Assembly (NCBI GenBank): GCA_004153385.1
Contig: SDAL01000003.1
Location: 248,001 to 312,000, forward strand
Origin: Paracoccaceae bacterium
Lineage (GTDB): Bacteria > Pseudomonadota > Alphaproteobacteria > Rhodobacterales > Rhodobacteraceae
Direction: 5' to 3'
Length of the DNA stretch: 64,000 nucleotides
Shown: in pieces, positions 26,867 through 34,367 of the stretch
How the letters are laid out: each line of letters opens with the position of its first letter
Numbering within the stretch: position 1 is the stretch's first letter
The notes under the pieces: generated by a model
The model's input: only the letters and a program-made list of their open reading frames with translations
Databases searched by the model: none
Told to the model about the DNA's origin: nothing
Program-made: the position numbers and the translations under genes

Positions 26867-27526
26867 GTGACCCAACCGATGGATAGCGCGATCTGGTCCA
26901 ACGTGGAGTTCGCGGGCCACCGCGCTGCGATTGCAAGCGTCGAGAGTGCCACCGATGCTGGATATGGCGATGTCTTGCAAAGGCGCGCCCGTGCACGTGC
27001 CCGCCTGCTGCGTCAGCTTCAGACGCGGTTCGATCTGCCACTTCGCCCCGTTCACAAGGATAAAAACAGCGCCCCCGTCTGGCCGCGCGGGCAGCGGGGC
27101 AGCATCACCCACTGGCGCACGCGCAGCGTGTGTCTGCTTTATCCGGGCAATGATCTGAACTGGGGTATTGATCTTGAGGGCCCCGCCGACGGTCAGGCGA
27201 TTGCAGCCATCAGCACCGAAGCCCTTTGCCCACAGGAACTGGAGCTTCTGGGGGCGGATCTGTCACGAGACTGCGCATTGGTTTTCTCGGCCAAGGAAAG
27301 CTTTTACAAAGCGGCCTATCCCACAGTGGGCCATATCTTCGGCTTTGACGCGCTGCGCCTTAGATCAAGGCCCGCAAACCACCTGATGCAGTTCGAGCTG
27401 GCCTATGACCTGTCGCGTGATCTGACAAAGGGGCGTGCCATAACTGTCGCCTACAGACCGTTTGCGGGCGCGTATTTAACATGGACCGCACTCGCCTGCG
27501 CACCCGACATATCCGCCGCCAGCTGA
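26867..27526 (+). CDS. 4'-phosphopantetheinyl transferase, EntD-like
   Basis: It transfers the phosphopantetheine arm of CoA to the NRPS carrier domain, activating siderophore assembly. The 219-aa protein has the EntD/Sfp motifs: GSITHW at 79-83 (in place of the common S-H-C), WGIDLE at 99-104 with Mg ligands Asp102 and Glu104, and FSAKESFYKAAYP with Lys143, Glu144 and Lys148. The start is GTG at 26867 or ATG at 26879, both in frame; the Shine-Dalgarno is weak. Its 3' end overlaps the convergent sigma-factor gene by 76 bp. The single-module NRPS 7 kb away is the obvious client. Confidence 0.88.
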   Translation: MTQPMDSAIWSNVEFAGHRAAIASVESATDAGYGDVLQRRARARARLLRQLQTRFDLPLRPVHKDKNSAPVWPRGQRGSITHWRTRSVCLLYPGNDLNWGIDLEGPADGQAIAAISTEALCPQELELLGADLSRDCALVFSAKESFYKAAYPTVGHIFGFDALRLRSRPANHLMQFELAYDLSRDLTKGRAITVAYRPFAGAYLTWTALACAPDISAAS

Positions 27527-28056
27527 GCATGGGCGGCCTTGATCAATGCATGCACGCGCGCAGGCGACAGGTTCATCTGCTTGGCGATCTCGTTCTGGCG
27601 GCGCATGTCCAGACGCGCGGCCATAAATGCGTGGCGTTGTTTGGGCGACAGTTTGCACAGCGCACGCGCGAGATGTCGCAGATCCTCGCGGTCGGTGAGC
27701 TGTTTCTCGACCCCGACCCAGCCCGAGGCCTGCATATCCGGCGCGTCACAACAGGGCGTCGCGCGCGTCTGTTTTCGGTACTGGTCAAGCGCGAGGTTGC
27801 GCACCATCCGTTTTAAAAAACCCCGCGGATTGTCGGGGGCCTCCGTCACGGCGCGGCTGGACAAACACCGGATCGCTGCATCCTGCAGCACGTCTTCGGC
27901 CTTGTCGCGGGCGCCCAGAATCCGGATCGCCTCGCACAGCAACATCTCGCGTTCCTGCACGAGATAGCGCAACAAAAGCCGCTGTGCAGTGATGCACCCC
28001 AAGGCGTGAACGGGGGTGGATTTCGAAAAATTGCGGGTGGGATCTATCTTTGACAT
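27451..28056 (-). CDS. ECF-type RNA polymerase sigma factor (iron-starvation type, FecI/PvdS-like)
   Basis: The 201-aa protein has the two sigma regions: region 2 at about 30-95 (LLRYLVQEREMLLCEAIRIL ... RDKAEDVLQDAAIRCL ... NPRGFLKRMVRNLALDQYRKQ) and region 4 at about 120-180 (LPKQRHAFMAARLDMRRQNE-like, here LSPKQRHAFMAARLDM, with IAKQMNLSPARVHALIKAA as the HTH). It is flanked by siderophore genes and separated from the upstream hydroxylase by a hairpin (28170-28196), so it is its own transcription unit. No FecR-like anti-sigma gene is adjacent, and the receptor lacks an obvious N-terminal signalling extension, so control may be by Fur-type repression as for PvdS. Confidence 0.87.
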   Translation of the reverse strand: MSKIDPTRNFSKSTPVHALGCITAQRLLLRYLVQEREMLLCEAIRILGARDKAEDVLQDAAIRCLSSRAVTEAPDNPRGFLKRMVRNLALDQYRKQTRATPCCDAPDMQASGWVGVEKQLTDREDLRHLARALCKLSPKQRHAFMAARLDMRRQNEIAKQMNLSPARVHALIKAAHAQLAADMSGAQASAVHVKYAPANGL

Positions 28057-28169
28057 CGCGCTTTCCAGATAGGGACGGGGCTACCTACCGGGCGACATGC
28101 TGAGTGGATGCGCCTTGGATACCCGAGCCTCGGGCACTGGTAAAGCGCACACTCGATCATCGGCGGATC

Positions 28170-28196
28170 CCCGCGCCCCAAGGCACGGGGGGCGGG
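28170..28196 (-). terminator. GC-rich hairpin ending the siderophore biosynthesis operon
   Basis: CCCGCGCCCC (28170-28179) pairs with GGGGGGCGGG (28187-28196) with one mismatch, directly after the stop of the hydroxylase gene on the minus strand. No U-tract follows. Confidence 0.5.
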
Positions 28197-28200
28197 ATGT

Positions 28201-29496
28201 TCACTCTGCCGCGACCGCCTGTTCAGGGTCGGTCAGATGGCAAAGCGAGTGTGCGATTTCGGCGGATCGTTGCGCCAGCACGGACAGAAGCGTATCGCTA
28301 AGGCCATGGCTTGTTTCGCTGAAGCCTTGCACGAATACCGCCGGATCGAACCCGTCTTTCATCACCAACCGGTAATCGCGCCCTGCGGTGCGGGTGGCGC
28401 AAAACGGCATTAGCCCGTGGAGGGTGTGTTCATCCAGATCCCGGGTGTATCCGGTGGCAAAGATGACCCTGTCGTAATACGCGGTTTCGACCCCCGAACG
28501 CGTTTGCAGTTCAAGCCCCACATCTTCGTCGCGCAGCGACACCCCCGTCACATGGGTCCGCGCGCGCAAGGCCAGCCGCGCCTCACCCGTAACTGCCTGC
28601 TCGTAAAGCATCGTATAGATCGCATCGATCAGATCCTCGTCGACCACAGCATAATTCGTGGCGGCCAGATCCTTGAGAAGGGACAGGCGCGCGCCCTCCG
28701 GCAGATCGTGGAACGCATCTGTCTGTTCGGGCGCGAAAATCTCGTTCACGAAGGCGGAATCATCAGAAGGTTTCATCGCATCCGCACGCATGACCAGATC
28801 GACATGGGGGGCTTGTGGACGGTTTGCGAGATCCGCAAACACCTCGGCCGCGCTTTGACCACCCCCCACGACCGCGATCCTTGCGTTCGGGCGCAACTGC
28901 GGCACAAGCTTGCGCATATAATCATGCGTATGCAAAATCCGGTCCGTGCAGGCCAGCCCTTTGCATACCGCGGGAAACGCCGGCCTCCCCCCCGGTGCCA
29001 CCACAAGGTTTCTGGCGCGATAGCGAACCTCGCGGCCATCTGCGTCGCACGATGTCACCTCGACATTTTGCACCGCACCGGCGCTGGTGTCAGGCTCTAT
29101 CGCGATGACGCGCCGGTCATAATCGCAGCAATCGAACTGGTCCGCGGCCCATTTCAGATAGTCGTTGAATTCCACACGGCTGGGGAAAAAGGTCTTGCGG
29201 TTGATAAAGGCGTTCATCCGACCCTTTTCATGCAAGTAGTTGATAAAGGTATAGCGGCTTTGCGGATTGCGTTGCGACACAAGATCCTTGAGGAAGGAGA
29301 TCTGCATATCCGCACCGGGGATCATCATACCCGGATGCCACGCAAAGGCGGGCCGTGCCTCAAGGAACTTGACCCGCAAGGGGCTGCCGGCTTCCTCCAG
29401 CGCGATTGCAAGGGCAAGATTGGACGGGCCGAACCCCACACCGATCAGGTCATAGGTCTCGGTATCGCCCGCAAGGCTACGTGTCGTGACGGTCAT
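28201..29496 (-). CDS. L-ornithine N5-monooxygenase (siderophore N-hydroxylase)
   Basis: This flavin enzyme hydroxylates the side-chain amine of ornithine (or lysine) with NADPH and O2, the first step to a hydroxamate iron ligand. The 431-aa protein has FAD motif GVGFGPSNLALAIAL (about 18-32), SFLKDLVSQRNPQSRYTFINYL substrate-side region, NADPH motif AVVGGGQSAAEVFADL (about 206-221) and the late ATGYTRDL motif. The C-terminal SHGLSDTLLSVLAQR closely matches ornithine hydroxylases such as PvdA. It is the last gene of the leftward MATE-PLP-esterase-acyltransferase-hydroxylase operon, overlapping the acyltransferase gene by ATGA. Ornithine is preferred over lysine by motif, with moderate certainty. 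Confidence 0.92.
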   Translation of the reverse strand: MTVTTRSLAGDTETYDLIGVGFGPSNLALAIALEEAGSPLRVKFLEARPAFAWHPGMMIPGADMQISFLKDLVSQRNPQSRYTFINYLHEKGRMNAFINRKTFFPSRVEFNDYLKWAADQFDCCDYDRRVIAIEPDTSAGAVQNVEVTSCDADGREVRYRARNLVVAPGGRPAFPAVCKGLACTDRILHTHDYMRKLVPQLRPNARIAVVGGGQSAAEVFADLANRPQAPHVDLVMRADAMKPSDDSAFVNEIFAPEQTDAFHDLPEGARLSLLKDLAATNYAVVDEDLIDAIYTMLYEQAVTGEARLALRARTHVTGVSLRDEDVGLELQTRSGVETAYYDRVIFATGYTRDLDEHTLHGLMPFCATRTAGRDYRLVMKDGFDPAVFVQGFSETSHGLSDTLLSVLAQRSAEIAHSLCHLTDPEQAVAAE

Positions 29497-30536
29497 ATCC
29501 AGTCTCCTGTGGTGTGCAGACGGGCGGGCGAAAACGCTAGGGGCTGCCCGTCATCATGATCATGGCGCGCCCAAAGGCGGGCCTCGAAAAAATGCTGGCG
29601 CTCTAGGCAGACAAGGCTGGCACGTTTGTGGGAAAAGTCGAACTGGCGCAGGTGGGCAAACCCGCCCCGCGAAAGGTTTTTGAGTTGCCGGGCGTGGCTG
29701 GCTTTGGGTTCGCCCATGATCCGCTGCGTGCGTGGTTCCGCCAAAAACATGTAATGCATCAGCGATGGCATCCATGCGGTGACATAGTCGGCCCCGCGTA
29801 TATCCGCCTCGCCCACAAGCACATGCCAGCCGCGATCCCACGGGCCTGCATCATACTGCGCCCCGATGCGGTTCTCGCGGGCCCAGTACAGCTCGAAATA
29901 GGCAAAATCACGCCCGTCCAGCGCCCCGATCACAGGCAGGATATGCGGATCGGCCAGCAGACGCTCCAGATAGGCGCGATGCGCGTCAAGTGTGCCTGCT
30001 TCCTCGAAAAACTCGGCCACGCGCGGGTCGTTTTGCCAGCGGTGGAAGGTCTCCAGATCCGACATATCCAGCGCCCTGAGCGTGAACCATTGATCCAGCC
30101 ACGGGATGTGGCGACGGTAAAGCACCCCGTCGGGTTTGGGGGGGCGCACCGGATGGCGCCCATGCGGGCCTTGGGTCCACAGCGTGGGATAGGTGGCAGG
30201 GGCGTGTCCCAGCCAGCGATCGGGCACCTGCCAAAGTGCCGCTGGCAGCACCACAGGGCCCGAGCGCGCAGGCAGTGCCACGCCTTTTTGCATCAGTTCC
30301 GGCAACAGCGGCGCCCAATCCGGCCCTGCCAGACGGATCGCCACCTCGGGGCCTTCGGCGCTCAGGGTCTCGAACGCGGCCAAAGCCTGTGCCAGCGCGT
30401 CCGGGCCGGTGGGCGCGCCCAGATCCAGACGCCCCTGCCCCAGATCATCCAGCGCAAGCGGCGAATGGGAGGCAACCACAACACTTTGCGGCCCGCGACG
30501 CGCCAGAAGCGGTTGATCTATCACATCACGAGGCAT
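29493..30536 (-). CDS. Siderophore N-acyltransferase (IucB/RhbD-like GNAT)
   Basis: It would acylate the N-hydroxy amine made by the neighbouring hydroxylase, completing the hydroxamate. The C-terminal half (about 150-330) carries the AlcB/IucB-type acetyltransferase pattern: LRALDMSDLETFHRWQNDPRV, FAYFELYWARENRIGAQYDAG, DRGWHVLVGE, RIMGEPKASHARQLKNL and the conserved C-terminal FSHKRASLVCLERQHFFE. The N-terminal 140 residues are a poorly conserved second lobe. The 347-aa length fits IucB relatives. It overlaps the esterase gene by 11 nt and the hydroxylase gene by 4 nt. The acyl donor (acetyl-CoA or other) cannot be read from the sequence. Confidence 0.88.
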   Translation of the reverse strand: MPRDVIDQPLLARRGPQSVVVASHSPLALDDLGQGRLDLGAPTGPDALAQALAAFETLSAEGPEVAIRLAGPDWAPLLPELMQKGVALPARSGPVVLPAALWQVPDRWLGHAPATYPTLWTQGPHGRHPVRPPKPDGVLYRRHIPWLDQWFTLRALDMSDLETFHRWQNDPRVAEFFEEAGTLDAHRAYLERLLADPHILPVIGALDGRDFAYFELYWARENRIGAQYDAGPWDRGWHVLVGEADIRGADYVTAWMPSLMHYMFLAEPRTQRIMGEPKASHARQLKNLSRGGFAHLRQFDFSHKRASLVCLERQHFFEARLWARHDHDDGQPLAFSPARLHTTGDWI

Positions 30537-31479
30537 GGGGCGGCTCCTTTGGTGTGTTCTCTTGAAGGGTCTCGCACGACGCGCGCCATAAGGGCCATGT
30601 CGCTTGATCCAGCCCGAACGCCCAATGAAGCGCGCGGTTCACAGCAACAGGCAGGACGGACATATGCGTTTCTTGCGCATAGGTTTCATAGACCACATCA
30701 CAGCCCTTGCGGGTGAGCGCGCCGGCCATCTCGCGGGCGGCGGCAATCGTGCGGGTCCGTGCGTTGGCAGCCAGACGGGCCGCGCGCTCGGGCCCCTTAT
30801 CTTGGAACGGCGCAAGGTGCGCCCCCTCCCATTCGCCAGCCGACAGATGCACACGCGGCGCAGGCGCAGACGGTGCAAACCTCTCCAGATGCTCCAGCAG
30901 GAAGGACCCCTCCCATGTGATTGCGGGGCTGGCCGCGATCACATTGCGAAATGCCTCAGGTTTGACAAACATCAGCCACAGCGCGAATAGCCCGCCAAAG
31001 GAATGGCCAAACAGCGACTGTTGTGCACGATCAAGGCGGATCTGGGTTTCGACCGCCTCGCGGGCATCTTCCAATAAAAACCGCGCCATCTCGGCCCCGC
31101 CGCCTGTGCGCACCTGTGGGCCGTTGTCGTGGAATGGGGGATAGGTCTGTCCGGGGGGTGGGCCAAGATCCCAGCTGCGCCTAAAGCTGTCATAAGCGTC
31201 ATCGGTGGGATAGCCGACCGCGACCAGCGCCCCCCAGCCCAAATTCGTGCCGGTGGGCCAGAACGCCTGCGCGCGCATCGTATCCACCGCCGTGGCGATC
31301 ACCGCGTTGCCATCCAGCAGCCACAGCGCAGGCCAGCCTGCGGCGGGTTCGGGTCCGGGAGGGGTCCAAAGGAATACCCGCCGGATATCGCCGGTGACAC
31401 GATCAGTCAGATCGGTATAGCGGATCGCGCCGGGCGACCAGAGGTGTGACCAGCCGTTCTCTTTTGCCATATCGCTCAT
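30526..31479 (-). CDS. Ferri-siderophore esterase (Fes/IroE-like alpha/beta hydrolase)
   Basis: The 317-aa esterase would open ester-linked siderophores, releasing iron inside the cell or trimming the product. It has the alpha/beta-hydrolase esterase pattern: RRVFLWTPPG, WPALWLLDGNAV, GYPTDDAY with RSWDL, nucleophile Ser160 in GHSFGG, and a late ETHMSVLP with the probable catalytic His. There is no signal peptide from the ATG at 31479, so it is cytoplasmic. That start overlaps the PLP-enzyme stop by ATGA, so the longer frame to 31701 is rejected. Its presence suggests that the siderophore contains ester bonds, as in cyclic oligoesters. Confidence 0.87.
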   Translation of the reverse strand: MSDMAKENGWSHLWSPGAIRYTDLTDRVTGDIRRVFLWTPPGPEPAAGWPALWLLDGNAVIATAVDTMRAQAFWPTGTNLGWGALVAVGYPTDDAYDSFRRSWDLGPPPGQTYPPFHDNGPQVRTGGGAEMARFLLEDAREAVETQIRLDRAQQSLFGHSFGGLFALWLMFVKPEAFRNVIAASPAITWEGSFLLEHLERFAPSAPAPRVHLSAGEWEGAHLAPFQDKGPERAARLAANARTRTIAAAREMAGALTRKGCDVVYETYAQETHMSVLPVAVNRALHWAFGLDQATWPLWRASCETLQENTPKEPPHAS

Positions 31480-32639
31480 GCGGCCACCTGCTCGCCAAGA
31501 CCAAGCGCGTGGTCCAGATCTGCCAAAATCCGCTCGACCGGCTCCAGACCGACCGCAAGCCGGATCGTGCGTGCACTGACCCCGAAACGCTGGAACGCAT
31601 TGGCAGCGCCCGCCAGACCGCATGCAGCCTGCCCCGGCACGATCAGGCTTTCGGGACCGCCCCAACTGACCCCCAGACGGATCACCCGCAACGCATTGCA
31701 AAAACGCTCCACATCGAGGCCCTGCGCAAGATCGAAGGCGAACAACCCGCCATAGCCTGTCAGCCCGGGAGGGGGCGCGTCTTGCAAAGCGGGGTGATGC
31801 ACTTTGGTGATGCGCGCGTCATTTGACAAAGCGCGCGCCACCGTCAGACCGCCTTGCATATGGGCCTGCATCCTCATTTCGAGCGTCCGCATTCCGCGCA
31901 GTACCAAAAACGCATCCATCGGCGACATGCGACCGCCGAAAAGATGCGTGGCCTCGTGGTCGATCTGCGCGATCAGATCCTTTGGCCCCGCAACCAGCCC
32001 CGCCAGTGTATCGCTGTGGCCCGAGAGATATTTGGAGGCCGCATGAACCACAAGATCGACCCCAAGATCACAGGGGCGCTGGAACAGCGGCGTGGCCCAT
32101 GAATTATCGATCACCGACAAAACGCCCTGCATGCGGGCGGCTGTGGCGATGGATTGCACGTCCTGAACGCGAAATGTCCAGCTGGTGGGGCTTTCCAGAT
32201 AGACCAGCCGCGCACCGGGCAAGGCATCGATCACCGCTTGCGTATCGGTGCCGTCCACATAAACGGTCCTGACGCCGAAGCGGCGCAAAACGGTTTCGAA
32301 CAGACGATAGGCATCGGAATAAAGATGCTCGACCGCCACAATCGTATCGCCCGATTTGACAAAAGGAAGAACCGCGCCGCAAATCGCCGCCATACCGGAG
32401 GAAAACCCCCGCGCGGCCTGTGTGCCCTCAAGACGGGCGATCAGGCCTTCCAGCTCGCTCACCGTCGGATTGTCGCCGCGCGAATATACCAACCGGTTCG
32501 AGCGTCCGGCAAACACATCCGCAATCTGGGCGTAGCTGTCGAACAAAAACGAGGTGGCTTGGAAGATCGGCGGCGCACTGGCACAAAACGGCGCCTCCTG
32601 CACCGGGGTAATCAGATCGGGGCGGGGTGAAGTGGTCAT
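31476..32639 (-). CDS. PLP-dependent Cys/Met-metabolism (cystathionine gamma-synthase/beta-lyase) family enzyme in siderophore operon
   Basis: The 387-aa protein is a fold-type I gamma-family PLP enzyme: YSRGDNPTVSELE (Tyr52 and Arg54 contact the cofactor phosphate), SSGMAAICGA, ESPTSWTFRVQD, VIDNSWATPLFQ with Asp178, and the Schiff-base lysine Lys203 in HAASKYLSGHSD. It overlaps the MATE gene upstream and the esterase gene downstream by ATGA, so it is a member of the siderophore operon, not a passenger. Relatives act on cysteine, homoserine esters or cystathionine. No such step is needed for known simple ornithine hydroxamates, so its role here is unknown. It could modify a building block or supply a substrate for the NRPS. 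Confidence 0.87.
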   Translation of the reverse strand: MTTSPRPDLITPVQEAPFCASAPPIFQATSFLFDSYAQIADVFAGRSNRLVYSRGDNPTVSELEGLIARLEGTQAARGFSSGMAAICGAVLPFVKSGDTIVAVEHLYSDAYRLFETVLRRFGVRTVYVDGTDTQAVIDALPGARLVYLESPTSWTFRVQDVQSIATAARMQGVLSVIDNSWATPLFQRPCDLGVDLVVHAASKYLSGHSDTLAGLVAGPKDLIAQIDHEATHLFGGRMSPMDAFLVLRGMRTLEMRMQAHMQGGLTVARALSNDARITKVHHPALQDAPPPGLTGYGGLFAFDLAQGLDVERFCNALRVIRLGVSWGGPESLIVPGQAACGLAGAANAFQRFGVSARTIRLAVGLEPVERILADLDHALGLGEQVAA

Positions 32640-33961
32640 GCGGAAACTCCCATTGCATCGTGAGAAAGGCGTGCGTGGCGCAGCAAGGCCAGCGCCAGAA
32701 TAGCCGACAAGCAGGCGGCGAGCGTGATGGACAGCGGCAGGGCCACCATGGCGTAGCGCGGCACCAATGCGCCAAGCACCGGCCAGAACACCCAGCCCAT
32801 CGGCGCAAGTCCAAGCCAAAGCGCAAGCCATGGACGGATCGCAGCCTGCAAGCTGATCTGGCCGACAAGCCGCACGGCAATGGCAGGCACCGCCAGCATC
32901 AGCCACCCCAAAGACATCGCGGCATTTTGCTGCACAGCAGCGGAATTGCTGAGCAGACCGGCCAAAGGCGCGGCACAGAAATAGACGACAATCGCAGCCA
33001 GACCGCCCGCCACCAAGGCCGCGCGAACCAGTATGGCCTGAGCATGCACAAGGCGCGCGTGGGCGCCCTCGCCATGGGCATGGGCCAGGATCGGCTGCAC
33101 ACCGATGGCGAACCCCTCAAGCGGCAAGATCAGCACAAACAGCAATCTCAGGGCCAGTCCGAGCCCTGCGACAGCCTCGAGCCCACCCAGATCTGCGGCC
33201 AGACGCAAGACCGCGATGAACCCGAAGGTGGTCACAGCAAATGACACAGCCTCGGGGGCGCCTACGCGAATGATGGGCACCAGAAGGGCAACAGACCCTG
33301 CCTCGGGGCGGCGTTCGGGCGCGCGAAACCACACAGCCCATACGCCAAGCGTGATGATCTGGGCGGTCAGCGTGGCCAAGGCCGCCCCGTCCAGCCCAAG
33401 ACCAAAGGCAAAGATAAATACCGGATCAAGCATCATATTCAGCCCGAAACAGAGCGCGAGTGTCCTCAGGCTCATCCGTGCGGCCCCCCGCCCGATGGCA
33501 AGAAAATCGCACATGATCTGGATCAGACCGAAAGAGACCGTCAGGCTGAGAAACGTATAATAGGAGCTGGCGAGCGACATGCTGGACGGCGGCACACCGA
33601 GCATCCGTAACGCCGGCGCGCGCGCGATCAAAAGCAGGCCCCCGACCGCAACCGCCAGCGCAAACGTGGCGCAAAACGCGACCCCAGCAATCTGGCGCGC
33701 GTGCTGCGGTTTCTTTGCGCCCAAAGCCCGCGCCGTGGTGCTGGCCGCCCCGATCCCCAGCCCGATCCCCAGCGCGGCCACAAGCCCCGCAAACGGGGCC
33801 AGCAACACCAGCACCGCCAATGGCGCGGCCCCGAGCTGGCCCACAAATCCTGCATCGACCACCTGATGGGCCGCGTTAAGCGATAGCCCCGCCATGGCCG
33901 GAAGACCAAGACGGACCATCAGCCTTTTCAGGTCTGGATCGGAAAGATCTGGCACGCTCAT
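32636..33961 (-). CDS. MATE-family efflux transporter (probable siderophore exporter)
   Basis: A 441-aa inner-membrane protein with twelve hydrophobic segments in two MatE repeats (RLGLPAMAGLSLNAAHQVVD ... GQLGAAPLAVLVLLAPFAGL in the first half; RVGAPEAVSFAVTTFGFIAV in the second). It is the first gene of the leftward siderophore operon and translationally coupled to the PLP gene. Context suggests it exports the finished siderophore or a precursor from the cytoplasm. It is divergent from the MbtH-NRPS operon across a 175-bp control region. Confidence 0.88.
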   Translation of the reverse strand: MSVPDLSDPDLKRLMVRLGLPAMAGLSLNAAHQVVDAGFVGQLGAAPLAVLVLLAPFAGLVAALGIGLGIGAASTTARALGAKKPQHARQIAGVAFCATFALAVAVGGLLLIARAPALRMLGVPPSSMSLASSYYTFLSLTVSFGLIQIMCDFLAIGRGAARMSLRTLALCFGLNMMLDPVFIFAFGLGLDGAALATLTAQIITLGVWAVWFRAPERRPEAGSVALLVPIIRVGAPEAVSFAVTTFGFIAVLRLAADLGGLEAVAGLGLALRLLFVLILPLEGFAIGVQPILAHAHGEGAHARLVHAQAILVRAALVAGGLAAIVVYFCAAPLAGLLSNSAAVQQNAAMSLGWLMLAVPAIAVRLVGQISLQAAIRPWLALWLGLAPMGWVFWPVLGALVPRYAMVALPLSITLAACLSAILALALLRHARLSHDAMGVSA

Positions 33962-34136
33962 TGCAGGGATCCTGTTTGCAGAGGCTTTGACAACAAGACG
34001 CAGGGGCCATGCCGAAATTCATAGCCCGCCCGAAAAAATCCCCAAAAGTGGAAAAACTCGTCGCGGGGGGGTGAATTTCCGCCGCTTTGAAACGTCCTCA
34101 GGGGAAACAGACCCATTCGGTTCGGAGGTTTTTCTC

Positions 34137-34367
34137 ATGTCCCTGTCTTCCTCGCATTCCCCTCTGGCGCAGGCGCAATGGCGCATTTTGCGCAATCACG
34201 AGGGGCGCTATTCCGTACATCCGGCCGCCCTTGAAACACCCCCAGGATGGGAGGCTTTGGGGCCACCGGACACCCGCGCGGCCTGTTTGGAAAAGATCGC
34301 ACATCTTTGGTCTGATATGCGCCCCAGCGCCCTTCAGGCGGCGATGACACAGGTGGAGGCATCATGA
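34137..34367 (+). CDS. MbtH-like NRPS accessory protein
   Basis: This 76-aa protein is a chaperone-like partner of adenylation domains. Family pattern: WRILRNHEGRYSVHPAAL, then PPGWEALGP, CLEKIAHLWSDMRPSAL. The usual motif is S-x-W-P after the first strand; here it is SVHP, so the first conserved Trp is His, while the later Trp residues (PPGW, HLW) remain. The ATG at 34137 has GGAGG 8 nt upstream; the frame is open to 33894 but the family length supports the short form. It overlaps the NRPS start by ATGA, which fits a dedicated pair. Confidence 0.85.
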   Translation: MSLSSSHSPLAQAQWRILRNHEGRYSVHPAALETPPGWEALGPPDTRAACLEKIAHLWSDMRPSALQAAMTQVEAS

